DNA from: Butyrivibrio sp.
Lineage (GTDB): Bacteria > Bacillota > Clostridia > Lachnospirales > Lachnospiraceae
DNA length: 64,000 nt
Reading direction: 5' to 3'
Assembly (NCBI GenBank): GCA_016291375.1
Contig: JAEEXE010000004.1
Span: forward strand, 58,472-122,471
Shown here: piece by piece, positions 16,283 through 24,082 of the stretch
Position numbering within the stretch: position 1 is the first letter of the stretch
How the letters are laid out: each line of letters opens with the position of its first letter
The notes under the pieces: model-generated
What the model was told of the DNA's origin: nothing
Databases searched by the model: none
What the model saw: the letters and a program-made list of their open reading frames with translations, nothing else
Position numbers and translations under genes: made by a program

Positions 16283-18385
16283 TTACTTTGTCTTTAATTC
16301 CTGACCTACAAGGATATTGTTGGCATCCTTGATAACGTCTTTGTTTAGTTCGTAGAGGTCTTTCCACTTATTTCCGTCACCGTATACTGCAGCTGCAATC
16401 TTCCAGAGATTGTCGCCGGATACTACAACGTAAGTGTCAGCTGAAGGCTGTGTCTCAGTGCTTGCAGCGTCAGAAGCAGGAGAGGTCTCGGAAGCAGCCT
16501 TTGCCTCTTCCTTTGAAGTTTCGGCGGCGTTAGCCTCAGCCTTTGCTTCTTCCTTTGCGGCTTCAGCAGCAGTAGCCTCGGCTTTAGTCTCCTCAGCCTT
16601 AGCTTCTTCAGCAGTGGGAGCCTCGGCTTTAGCCTCGGCGGGAGCAGCAGCCTGAGTGCTTTCTCCGGAACCGCTTTGAACAGCTGCCTTAGCATCTGCT
16701 ATTGTGGCAGCGTCGGTTTCTGAGGTGATGATAGTCTGATCGCCACGAGTCTTGCCATACTGAGCGGAAGTTACGTTTCCGCCAAGAACTTCTTTTACAT
16801 AGTCCATAACAGCCTCATCCATGACGATACCGGTATCGAACTGTGAACTTGCATTTGCAAAAGCATAGTATGTATCGCCGCCGGCTGCACAGAAGTTGTT
16901 GGTAACAACTGCATAAGTGTCATTCATGTTAAATGGCTGATCGTTAATGCTCTGGATAGTCACACGACTAATCTTGGAAGGTGAGTAGTAGGTTGACTTG
17001 GGGTAAGCAGCACCCTGAGCATAAGGCTTGGTTGTATCAAGTATGAACTTGATTCCTGATGTCTGAGGATATCCTCCGATTGCTTCGGGTGTTGAGAATG
17101 TAGAAGCTTCAAGTGCTTCAAGAAGCTCTGAACCCTTTACATATACAACAGCGATTGTGTTTCCGAAAGGAAGAACTGTGTTAAGGTCAGCCTTTGTAAC
17201 ATCGCCTGCCTTAATGGTAGCTCTGATACCACCGCCGTTAGTAATTGCAACCACATGATCCTTATCTACTGTTACTGCACCGTCGGTTTTAAGAACACTC
17301 CATTTAAGTGCATCTGTAATAAGATCACCAAGGTTGGTTTCCTGTGTTCTGTTTCCGGGAGCCTTGTTTCCGTCAAGGAGAACTTCGCTCTTTGCGAATT
17401 TAACATTGTACTCAGCATCAACTTTTTTGATGATCTCTGTAGCTGCAGTATTTGATGTAACTTCAGGCTGAAGTCCATCAAGGGAGATAAGATACTTATC
17501 TTCAATCTTCTTGGAAGCATCGTCGATCACAACAACACCAATGTTCTCAATCTTGGTTCCTGTAGAAAGAACGGGCTCATTCTTGGCACCCTTAGTCATT
17601 ACTGTGTGAGAGTGGCCATCAAGAATGAGATCAATGCCCTTGGTCTTGCCGTACATATCTACGCTTCGGTGTCCGTCGGGAGCTGACTCCTCGTCAACGC
17701 CGAGATGGGCAAGGCATACTACAAGATCTGCGCCTTGAGATTTAAGAGCGTCTGTCTGTTTCTGAGCACATTTATAGATATCAGACTTAGAAAGGAATGA
17801 AATTCCCTGAATGAGACCGGGATTAACCTTGGTCTGAGTTTCGGGAGTCTCCATTCCAAAGAAACCTAACTTAAGTCCTGACTTTGTTACATACATGTAG
17901 TTGGGATCAAGGATTGGATTGCCGTTTCCATCGAGGACATCGGCGCAGAGAACCTTGAACTTGGCCTGTGCAAGATTCGATCTAAGCTGATCATAGCCAA
18001 AATCAAATTCATGATTTCCAAGTGTTACGATATCATAACCTGCGGCATTCATCATTGTGATGGCAGATAATCCTTTAGAAGTACTTACATAAGGAGTTCC
18101 CTGGCTGAAGTCACCTGAATCAACAAGGATAACCTCGGCGCCCCTTCCTGTAAGATTTTGCTTAACTGAAGCAACATATGCGTATTTACCGATCGCACCG
18201 TGTACATCATTGGTCTGAAGGATAACGGTCTTGCCGGTAAGATCCGCAGGAATGTCTGCGATTGTTTTGACATCAGCGGGAGCATCATATGCAAAGGTCA
18301 CTGACGCAGGGATAATGATTGTAAAGAAAAGCGCCATTGCCAAAGCAGATGCGATAAGCTTTGTCATTTTAGTAAAACTCTTCAT
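16283..18385 (-). CDS. Secreted 5'-nucleotidase/UDP-sugar hydrolase with C-terminal LysM
   Basis: 700 aa from the ATG preceded by AGGAGG (the track start at 18418 lies upstream of this RBS). A signal peptide (about 1-34) is followed by the metallophosphatase domain with QTNDVHG, VDSGDF, LGNHEF, AHLG and DGHSHT (residues about 45-300). The complete C-terminal 5'-nucleotidase domain follows (about 310-560), with TNLGDLITDAL, NGGGIRA, LPFGNT and AAGGDTYYAF. An Ala/Glu/Lys-rich linker (about 580-650) leads to one LysM module (YVVVSGDNLWKIA to GQELKTK), which should bind peptidoglycan. It likely dephosphorylates extracellular nucleotides at the wall. It is the full-length relative of the two short enzymes at 3704 and 5400. 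Confidence 0.94.
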   Translation of the reverse strand: MKSFTKMTKLIASALAMALFFTIIIPASVTFAYDAPADVKTIADIPADLTGKTVILQTNDVHGAIGKYAYVASVKQNLTGRGAEVILVDSGDFSQGTPYVSTSKGLSAITMMNAAGYDIVTLGNHEFDFGYDQLRSNLAQAKFKVLCADVLDGNGNPILDPNYMYVTKSGLKLGFFGMETPETQTKVNPGLIQGISFLSKSDIYKCAQKQTDALKSQGADLVVCLAHLGVDEESAPDGHRSVDMYGKTKGIDLILDGHSHTVMTKGAKNEPVLSTGTKIENIGVVVIDDASKKIEDKYLISLDGLQPEVTSNTAATEIIKKVDAEYNVKFAKSEVLLDGNKAPGNRTQETNLGDLITDALKWSVLKTDGAVTVDKDHVVAITNGGGIRATIKAGDVTKADLNTVLPFGNTIAVVYVKGSELLEALEASTFSTPEAIGGYPQTSGIKFILDTTKPYAQGAAYPKSTYYSPSKISRVTIQSINDQPFNMNDTYAVVTNNFCAAGGDTYYAFANASSQFDTGIVMDEAVMDYVKEVLGGNVTSAQYGKTRGDQTIITSETDAATIADAKAAVQSGSGESTQAAAPAEAKAEAPTAEEAKAEETKAEATAAEAAKEEAKAEANAAETSKEEAKAASETSPASDAASTETQPSADTYVVVSGDNLWKIAAAVYGDGNKWKDLYELNKDVIKDANNILVGQELKTK

Positions 18386-18448
18386 ACTAAACCTCCTTAT
18401 TATTATGAATATAAACATAATTATACTCCATATCTCATAAGATTATGC

Positions 18449-18495
18449 AAAAAAAGTCATCACCTGCTAAGACTTATCCTGCAGAAGATGACTCT
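18449..18495 (-). terminator. Terminator of hslO
   Basis: On the minus strand AGTCATCTTCTGC pairs with GCAGGTGATGACT and is followed by seven T. It lies directly downstream of the hslO stop codon. Confidence 0.85.
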
Positions 18496-18515
18496 TGATA
18501 TTTCCTTATATATTC

Positions 18516-19403
18516 TTATTTTGCGCGTTCTCTTATTGCTTTTAGATCATCCGGAGAAAAAGTGTATTTCTTATTGCAGAAATGACAGCATACATCAAAG
18601 TCCTTGTTTTCTTCGATCATTTCATCAAGCTCTTTTTTGCCTATGAGCGTGAGAGCTCTTTCCACTCTGTCCTTATCGCAGTTACAGTAGAAATTAAGAT
18701 CAACCGTATCTGTGATCTCAATATCAAAACCATCTAGCAGTATATTGAGAAGTTCTTCAGGAGTCTTGCCTGCCTTTAGAATATCTGTAACAGAAGTAAA
18801 TTTCTTGAGGTTTTCTTCGAGGTGATCGATAGTCTCGTCATCGGCGAAAGGCAGAAGCTGAATGATAAATCCTCCTGCAGCAATTACATTTAGGTTTTCT
18901 CTTTCAACCAAAACTCCCAGACCTACTGAAGAGGGGGTTTGTTCAGACTTGGAAAAATAGTATGTGAGATCCTCTGCGACTTCTCCTGTATAAAGAGGAA
19001 CCTGGCCTACATAGGGCTCTTTTAACCCCATATCCCTTATGACAGTAAGAGTTCCCTCACCAAAGCCTCCGCCAACATTAAGGTGACCCTGGGCATTGGG
19101 CTCCATCACCACGTAAGGGTTGATCACATATCCCTTTACATTACCGTTTCTGTCTGCAGTCGCAAGCGCCCCCTTCATGGGGCCGTCGCCGTCTATTTTA
19201 ACTGTGATAAGATCATTATCTTCATCCATCATAGTTCCCATCATAACAGTGCCTGTCATAAGTCTTCCCAAAGCAGCGGCAGCAATAGGAGACAGACCAT
19301 GGGCTTTCCTTCCGTATTCCGCAAGATCTTTGGTTGTCGCGGCAAAAGCTCTAATCTGCGCATTTGCGGCGGTTGCTCTTACCATATAATCTTTATAAGA
19401 CAT
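18516..19403 (-). CDS. hslO: Redox-regulated chaperone Hsp33
   Basis: 295 aa. Hsp33 is a cytoplasmic holdase chaperone switched on by oxidation, when its zinc-bound cysteines form disulfides. The N-terminal substrate-binding domain (RATAANAQIRAFAA, then GRLMTG) and the C-terminal zinc-binding cysteines are clear: CNC near residue 237 and CCHFC near 270. The ATG at 19403 is chosen because AGAGG lies upstream and the protein then begins MSYKDYMVRATAAN, as expected; the longer track start at 19460 adds an unrelated extension. It is monocistronic, with its own terminator. Confidence 0.95.
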   Translation of the reverse strand: MSYKDYMVRATAANAQIRAFAATTKDLAEYGRKAHGLSPIAAAALGRLMTGTVMMGTMMDEDNDLITVKIDGDGPMKGALATADRNGNVKGYVINPYVVMEPNAQGHLNVGGGFGEGTLTVIRDMGLKEPYVGQVPLYTGEVAEDLTYYFSKSEQTPSSVGLGVLVERENLNVIAAGGFIIQLLPFADDETIDHLEENLKKFTSVTDILKAGKTPEELLNILLDGFDIEITDTVDLNFYCNCDKDRVERALTLIGKKELDEMIEENKDFDVCCHFCNKKYTFSPDDLKAIRERAK

Positions 19404-19675
19404 AAATAAAACCTCTTTCTGATTATTGCATTTCAAGTAGTAATCCATTTTGCTCTTCAATATGATAATAGTTTTCTCTTCTGATGTAAACGTGAATAAT
19501 TTTAATCAAAAAAGGCAAACTTGTACAGAAACTGATCAAGGAACTTGCAGGAGCTTGCCGGCAATCTGACAGATGCAATAAGCTACTTTAAACCGTAATT
19601 TTCCATGCTGAATAATCAGACTTTTTATGATAATTAGTACTAATTGTTAGACTATAGAAAATGCAAGAAATGTTA
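19404..19675. other. Intergenic region between hslO and the DUF805 gene
   Basis: About 350 bases separate the divergent hslO and DUF805 genes. The stretch contains a short chemoreceptor-like coding remnant at 19536-19598 and, on the right, the DUF805 promoter at 19676-19704. A small palindrome TTAGTACTAA lies near 19634. The hslO promoter should be near 19440-19500 on the minus strand but was not identified. Confidence 0.5.
19536..19598 (+). pseudogene. Remnant of a chemoreceptor C-terminus
   Basis: Twenty codons before a TAA encode SRNLQELAGNLTDAISYFKP. This aligns with the C-terminal end of the intact chemoreceptor at 43045-44778 ([17 protein letters not shown]). An in-frame TGA lies immediately upstream at 19533-19535 and no receptor sequence precedes it. 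It is best read as the tail of a deleted methyl-accepting chemotaxis gene. Confidence 0.6.
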
Positions 19676-19704
19676 TTGAAGCCGTAAACAAAATGACGTA
19701 TAAT
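19676..19704 (+). promoter_or_regulatory. Sigma-A type promoter of the DUF805 gene
   Basis: TTGAAG at 19676-19681, a 17-base spacer and a perfect TATAAT at 19699-19704, about 57 bases upstream of the ATG. Confidence 0.75.
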
Positions 19705-19760
19705 ATGTCAAGAAGTTTTATATAAAAGTATGAAAAAAGGTTTTTTAGGAGGAAAACAAA

Positions 19761-20141
19761 ATGTCATTTTCAGAGGCGGTACAATCGGTATTTTCTAACT
19801 ATGCAGTGTTTGAGGGAAGAGCTCGTAGAAGCGAGTATTGGTACTTCTTCCTTCTCCAGATGATAGTTAACGTGGTAGTAAGAATTCTGGTTAATGTTTC
19901 AGGTGTATTTTCAATTTTATCTATTATTTGGGCATTAGCTACATTGGTTCCCGGAATTGCGGTTGGTGTAAGAAGACTTCATGATACAGGAAAGTCAGGA
20001 TGGTTCCTTTTACTTGGATTGATTCCTGTAGTTGGTGGAATTATTGTTCTTGTATTCATGGTTTCAGATTCACTGCCGGGCGATAACCAGTATGGCCCCA
20101 ATCCTAAGGGATTTGGCGGATCTGACCAGCAGACAATCTGA
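19761..20141 (+). CDS. DUF805 family inner-membrane protein
   Basis: 126 aa with three to four hydrophobic segments. It has the DUF805 (YhaH-like) pattern: an N-terminal FSNYAVFEGRARRSEYWYFFL, a central VRRLHDTGKSGW motif and a final VFMVSDSLPGDNQYGPNP segment, which together are diagnostic. The biochemical role of this family is not established. AGGAGG lies 8 bases before the ATG. It has its own promoter upstream and an intrinsic terminator 20 bases after the stop, so it is a single-gene transcript. Confidence 0.92.
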   Translation: MSFSEAVQSVFSNYAVFEGRARRSEYWYFFLLQMIVNVVVRILVNVSGVFSILSIIWALATLVPGIAVGVRRLHDTGKSGWFLLLGLIPVVGGIIVLVFMVSDSLPGDNQYGPNPKGFGGSDQQTI

Positions 20142-20160
20142 TAATATATAACAACTATTT

Positions 20161-20196
20161 AGGACCTTATGGTACAATTCCATAAGGTCCTTTTAT
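20161..20196 (+). terminator. Terminator of the DUF805 gene
   Basis: AGGACCTTATGG pairs with CCATAAGGTCC and is followed by TTTTATT. The pairing is perfect. Confidence 0.9.
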
Positions 20197-20231
20197 TATG
20201 TATAGGAATTTCTTTTTTAGGAGAAGGTGAC

Positions 20232-20951
20232 ATGACTACGATAATTAAGACTGGAAAGATTACGGTGAAAGATACGGGGGCGCGTCTTATGGTTCCTGCT
20301 GAGATAGATAATAAGATCAAGGATAACTGGAATGAACTTTTAAAGATCCATCCGTTTCTTTTTAACGGACCTGTTTTTTCTACAGCAAACATAATAAATC
20401 AAGACGGAGAAGTTACGCTTGAATGTGAGTTGTCTGATTACGCCAATTACCAATATGTACAAAAATATGATATCGGTGAGTACTCCTGCAAGAATACATA
20501 CGCAGGATGTCTTTTGAAATCTGCGGATGACAGAATCTTTGTATCTCTAAACGGTTCAGGCTCTGAGAATGAAGGTAAGATACAGTTTATTGGCGGAGTG
20601 ATTGATTCGGAAGACAGAAATGAGAGCGGAGATCTTGATCCAATAATAGCAGCCAAAAGGGAACTTTTTGAAGAGGCGGGAGCGGTCATAAGAGACAGCA
20701 TAGTATCTTATGGCAGCACGTACCTTATTACCGATGGAAGCAAATACGGTATTCAGACTATATTTAGTTCAAAGCTTAATTCTAAAGAGATACTGGCGGC
20801 ATTTGATGAATTTAAGAACAGCTCTGACAATACCGAAATTGCAAGGATTATTTCTTTTGGAAAAGATAATGCAAATGAACTTATGCGCTACGAAAAGAGG
20901 CATGATCTTGGTGTGATCGACCTTATGAAGGAAGTAATAGCGGGTCTTTGA
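20232..20951 (+). CDS. Nudix-domain protein
   Basis: 239 aa from the ATG at 20232, which has GAGAAGGTG upstream (the track start at 20169 lies inside the preceding terminator). The C-terminal half contains a Nudix signature, IQFIGGVID and then AAKRELFEEAGAVI. The spacing between the glycine and REL is longer than the classical G-x5-E-x7-REUxEExGU box and the first glutamate is not obvious. It may hydrolyse a nucleoside diphosphate derivative, but the substrate cannot be told from the sequence. The N-terminal approximately 90 residues match nothing I recognise. It stands alone between a terminator and the rex promoter. Confidence 0.75.
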   Translation: MTTIIKTGKITVKDTGARLMVPAEIDNKIKDNWNELLKIHPFLFNGPVFSTANIINQDGEVTLECELSDYANYQYVQKYDIGEYSCKNTYAGCLLKSADDRIFVSLNGSGSENEGKIQFIGGVIDSEDRNESGDLDPIIAAKRELFEEAGAVIRDSIVSYGSTYLITDGSKYGIQTIFSSKLNSKEILAAFDEFKNSSDNTEIARIISFGKDNANELMRYEKRHDLGVIDLMKEVIAGL

Positions 20952-20970
20952 GAGATGAAAACATTTCTGT

Positions 20971-20999
20971 TTGACACAAGTTTAACGGACATATATAAT
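20971..20999 (+). promoter_or_regulatory. Consensus promoter of the rex operon
   Basis: TTGACA at 20971-20976, exactly 17 bases, then TATAAT at 20994-20999. This is a perfect sigma-A consensus. The expected transcript start is near 21006. Confidence 0.88.
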
Positions 21000-21003
21000 T
21001 GAA

Positions 21004-21021
21004 TTGTGGAATTCTTAACAA
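21004..21021 (+). promoter_or_regulatory. Candidate Rex operator (autoregulation)
   Basis: TTGTGGAATTCTTAACAA resembles the Firmicutes Rex site TTGTTAA-N4-TTAACAA: the right half is exact and the left half has two changes. It overlaps the predicted transcript start of the rex operon, so bound Rex would block initiation. Binding itself is inferred. Confidence 0.65.
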
Positions 21022-21089
21022 TCCATTCGGATGGCTCTACAGAGGTGATGAGAGCTGTTCCACATATCAAAAATGAGGAGGAGCGGAAT

Positions 21090-21746
21090 ATGGCAGAAAA
21101 AGAGATTTCTCAAGCCGTCATAGGGAGACTCCCACGTTATTTCAGATATTTAGGTGACCTTAAGGAGAAGGGTGTCGAGAGAATATCATCTCAGGAACTC
21201 AGCGATATAATGAAGGTTACTGCATCCCAGATCAGGCAGGATTTCAATAATTTTGGCGGATTTGGACAGCAGGGATATGGTTATAATGTCGGCTATCTTT
21301 ATGATGAGATCAGTAAGATACTTGGCATTGATAAGGAGCACAGTCTTGTTATCATAGGTGCAGGACACCTTGGCAAGGCTATCGCCGGATATACCAATTT
21401 TACAAGAAGAGGCTTTGTTTTTAAGGGTGCGTTCGATCGAGATCCCAAGCTTTTTGGCACCAAGATAAGAGATGTTGAGGTCCGCCCCATTGATGAGGTT
21501 GAGGACTTTGTTCGCAAGAACAAGATCGAGATCGCGGTACTTACGATTCCCAAAGACCAGGCTGTGCCTATGGCTCATAGGCTTTCTGAGTGTGGCATCA
21601 AGGCTATATGGAATTTTGCACACGTAGACCTTGAAGTGCCCAGCAGTATACAGGTTGAGAACGTACATTTATCTGACAGTTTGATGAAATTATCGTATAA
21701 TATTAACAGGTACGAACAAACATTGAACCCGGGTGAGAAAAAGTAA
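21090..21746 (+). CDS. rex: Redox-sensing transcriptional repressor Rex
   Basis: 218 aa. Rex binds DNA when NAD+ is high and releases it when NADH rises, controlling fermentation and respiration genes. The N-terminal winged helix (SQAVIGRLPRYFRYL, then SSQELSDIMKVTASQIRQDF) and the Rossmann fold (IIGAGHLGKAIA, then FDRDPKLFG) are clear. The ATG at 21090 is used because GAGGAGG lies just upstream and the length then matches the family; the track start at 21006 would sit at the transcript start. The stop codon overlaps the start of the next gene (TAATG), so translation is probably coupled. A candidate Rex operator lies on its own promoter. Confidence 0.96.
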   Translation: MAEKEISQAVIGRLPRYFRYLGDLKEKGVERISSQELSDIMKVTASQIRQDFNNFGGFGQQGYGYNVGYLYDEISKILGIDKEHSLVIIGAGHLGKAIAGYTNFTRRGFVFKGAFDRDPKLFGTKIRDVEVRPIDEVEDFVRKNKIEIAVLTIPKDQAVPMAHRLSECGIKAIWNFAHVDLEVPSSIQVENVHLSDSLMKLSYNINRYEQTLNPGEKK

Positions 21747-22408
21747 TGGCAAAAGACAGCAAAGTCTACATGTCTGCGCTTGAAGGGAAGAAGATTCCCA
21801 TTCTGACGCTTGATAACAAATGGCATCAGCTTTTTACCCAGACGGATATGACGCCTGAGATCAAAGAGCTGGCGGATCAACTTAATGCGCTTGTTGAGAG
21901 GGACTCCAAGCTTCGCGGAGAGACCAAGGACATCAAGAAACTCAAGAAGAAGCTCCTTGGGGAGATAGTGCCCCTTCGCGACAAGGCGGCCAAGAGCGGT
22001 GATTCACCTGCTATCGAAAAAGAGATACAGGACAGGACCAGGCTTATCTCAGAGTGCAATGACAGACTTGATTCTTACAGCGATGAGCTCAAGGACCTTT
22101 CAAGAGAAATCTACGATGTGGATTATAAGCTCATGGTTGAGACCATGAATGTCTGCTATGAGAGACTTCATGATAATACCGAGTATATTCTGGAGCTTGA
22201 TGACTGGGTATCCAAGGTGAGAGTGGAGCTCAAGAAGAATATTATCCATATGCAGGAAGCGGAGATGGAGAATTACAATCTCTATTCTTACATGCATCAG
22301 ATCTTCGGACCTGAGGTTATGGAGATATTTGATCTCAAATACGATCCCAACAGAAGGCATCCCATCAGGAGACCCAGAAGCACTCAGGATGGCGATTTTA
22401 TAGAATAA
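21746..22408 (+). CDS. Conserved coiled-coil protein coupled to rex
   Basis: 220 aa, no recognised domain and no signal or membrane segment, so cytoplasmic. It starts with MAKDSKVYMSALEGKKIPIL. Residues about 45-130 are rich in Lys/Glu/Asp/Leu with heptad character and probably form a coiled coil. The C-terminus is basic (PNRRHPIRRPRS) and then acidic. The ATG overlaps the rex stop codon by one base, suggesting coupled translation and a possible functional link to redox control. Function unknown. Confidence 0.8.
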   Translation: MAKDSKVYMSALEGKKIPILTLDNKWHQLFTQTDMTPEIKELADQLNALVERDSKLRGETKDIKKLKKKLLGEIVPLRDKAAKSGDSPAIEKEIQDRTRLISECNDRLDSYSDELKDLSREIYDVDYKLMVETMNVCYERLHDNTEYILELDDWVSKVRVELKKNIIHMQEAEMENYNLYSYMHQIFGPEVMEIFDLKYDPNRRHPIRRPRSTQDGDFIE

Positions 22409-22419
22409 TAGTGTTCATT

Positions 22420-22445
22420 ATAGGCTGCCCTTCAAGGCAGCCTAT
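22420..22445 (+). other. Perfect hairpin between the coiled-coil gene and nnr
   Basis: ATAGGCTGCC pairs perfectly with GGCAGCCTAT around a CTTCAA loop, 11 bases after the stop codon. Only TTTAGC follows, so it is at best a weak terminator; it could act as a partial terminator or mRNA stabiliser within the rex-nnr-alr run. Confidence 0.6.
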
Positions 22446-22480
22446 TTAGCAGGTAACAGCGTTGATAAAAGGGGAAAGAT

Positions 22481-24037
22481 ATGAGATATGCGGTTAGCAG
22501 TAGTGAAATGAAACAGTACGACAGGAACACTTCAGAAGCTTTTGGTATATCAACGGATATACTGATGGAGCGCGCATCACTTGCGGTCTGTGATGAGATA
22601 GACAGGTATATCACAGATAAGAAAATCACAAGAAAATGCAGAGTGTTAGTGTTTGCCGGTGTTGGCAACAATGGCGGCGACGGAGCATGTATAGCAAGGC
22701 TTCTTAAACAAAGAGGATACCTTGTTAATCTGTGTATAATAGGTGACCCCACTAAGTGTACAGACCTTCTGATCAAGCAGCTCAAGATTTGCGCTTCTTA
22801 CGGGATCACACCTGACACTTTTTCCAATATAAGAGACAACAAAAGCGTTTCTGATTGGGATATCATAGTAGATGCAATGTTCGGTATAGGTCTTTCCAGA
22901 CCGGTGATAGGAAGCTACGAGGAAGCTATCTCATATATTAACGACAGCAAAAAAGAGCGTTTGGATGGACTTTACGTTGTTTCTGTAGATATTCCGTCGG
23001 GAATCAATGCTGACAACGGCAGAGTTATGGGCTGCGCGGTAATGGCTGATACTACAGTTACTTTTAATCAGGTCAAAATAGGTCATCTTCTCTATCCGGG
23101 ATGCGAATATATCGGAAATCTCCTTGTGAGGGATGCGGGTATCACCCAAGAGAGTTTTTGCGGCAAAGAACCTACATACATCTGGTACGATGACGAAGTG
23201 AGAGCTCTTTTACCTGAGAGAAAAAAGGATTCTAACAAGGGAACGAACGGGAAAGTCCTGATAATAGCAGGTTCCAAGACAATCAGCGGAGCATGCATTT
23301 TGTCAGCTTCAGCTTGTCTTAAGTCGGGAGCGGGCATGGTGATGGTATTTACCGCAGCCGAGAACGCCGATGCGGTTAAGACTCTTTTGCCTGAAGCTCT
23401 TCTAAGTACCTACGAGGATTTTGAACCTATACTTCCCAGATTGTCAGAAGCGATGAAGTGGTCATCCTGTGCAGTGATAGGTCCCGGTATCGGAACAGAA
23501 GGAAGGGGAGCTGAGCTTGTCAGAACTCTTTTTGACAATTACGACAAGGACATTGTAGCTGATGCAGATGCTCTTAATATTATTGCAGGTGATGAGGAGC
23601 TTAGAAGCATTGTTTCCAATTATGCCACAGGCGGCAAGAGACTTATCATCACGCCGCACCTTGGAGAATTTTCGAGACTATTTAAGAGGGATATAAAGGA
23701 CTGCAAGGAACATATCCTTGAGTATCCCAAAGACCTTGCAAATGAGCTGCACTGCACTGTTGTCTGTAAGGATGCAAGGAGCATCGTAAGTGACAGCAAT
23801 GAGAAAAAGATATATATTAATATGAGCGGTAACGACGGAATGGCAACCGCAGGAAGCGGAGATGTGCTCACCGGTGTGATCGGGGCGCTTCTTAGTTATA
23901 ATATTTCCGCTTTTGAGGCGGCTTGTCTTGGAACGTATATACACGGCTGTGCGGGAAATGCTTCGGCAAACGGCCACGGTAGACTGTCGATGACAGCTTC
24001 CGATATAGTTGATGAGCTTGAGAACACACTTAAATAA
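22481..24037 (+). CDS. nnr: Bifunctional NAD(P)HX epimerase / ADP-dependent dehydratase
   Basis: 518 aa two-domain enzyme that repairs hydrated NADH and NADPH. The N-terminal epimerase (NnrE) part has VFAGVGNNGGDGACIARLL near residue 60, VDAMFGIGLSR near 130 and VDIPSGINADNG near 170. The C-terminal dehydratase (NnrD) part has GKVLIIAGSKTISGA, then GPGIGTEG, ITPHLGEFSRL and the nucleotide-binding NDGMATAGSGDVLTG. Length is normal for the fusion form. It lies in the same direction as rex and 45 bases before alr. Its position near rex fits a theme of NAD(P)H homeostasis. Confidence 0.95.
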   Translation: MRYAVSSSEMKQYDRNTSEAFGISTDILMERASLAVCDEIDRYITDKKITRKCRVLVFAGVGNNGGDGACIARLLKQRGYLVNLCIIGDPTKCTDLLIKQLKICASYGITPDTFSNIRDNKSVSDWDIIVDAMFGIGLSRPVIGSYEEAISYINDSKKERLDGLYVVSVDIPSGINADNGRVMGCAVMADTTVTFNQVKIGHLLYPGCEYIGNLLVRDAGITQESFCGKEPTYIWYDDEVRALLPERKKDSNKGTNGKVLIIAGSKTISGACILSASACLKSGAGMVMVFTAAENADAVKTLLPEALLSTYEDFEPILPRLSEAMKWSSCAVIGPGIGTEGRGAELVRTLFDNYDKDIVADADALNIIAGDEELRSIVSNYATGGKRLIITPHLGEFSRLFKRDIKDCKEHILEYPKDLANELHCTVVCKDARSIVSDSNEKKIYINMSGNDGMATAGSGDVLTGVIGALLSYNISAFEAACLGTYIHGCAGNASANGHGRLSMTASDIVDELENTLK

Positions 24038-24082
24038 ATGCTGGCGGGCTCATCTCAAATAATAGATTTGGATGGAATTGTA

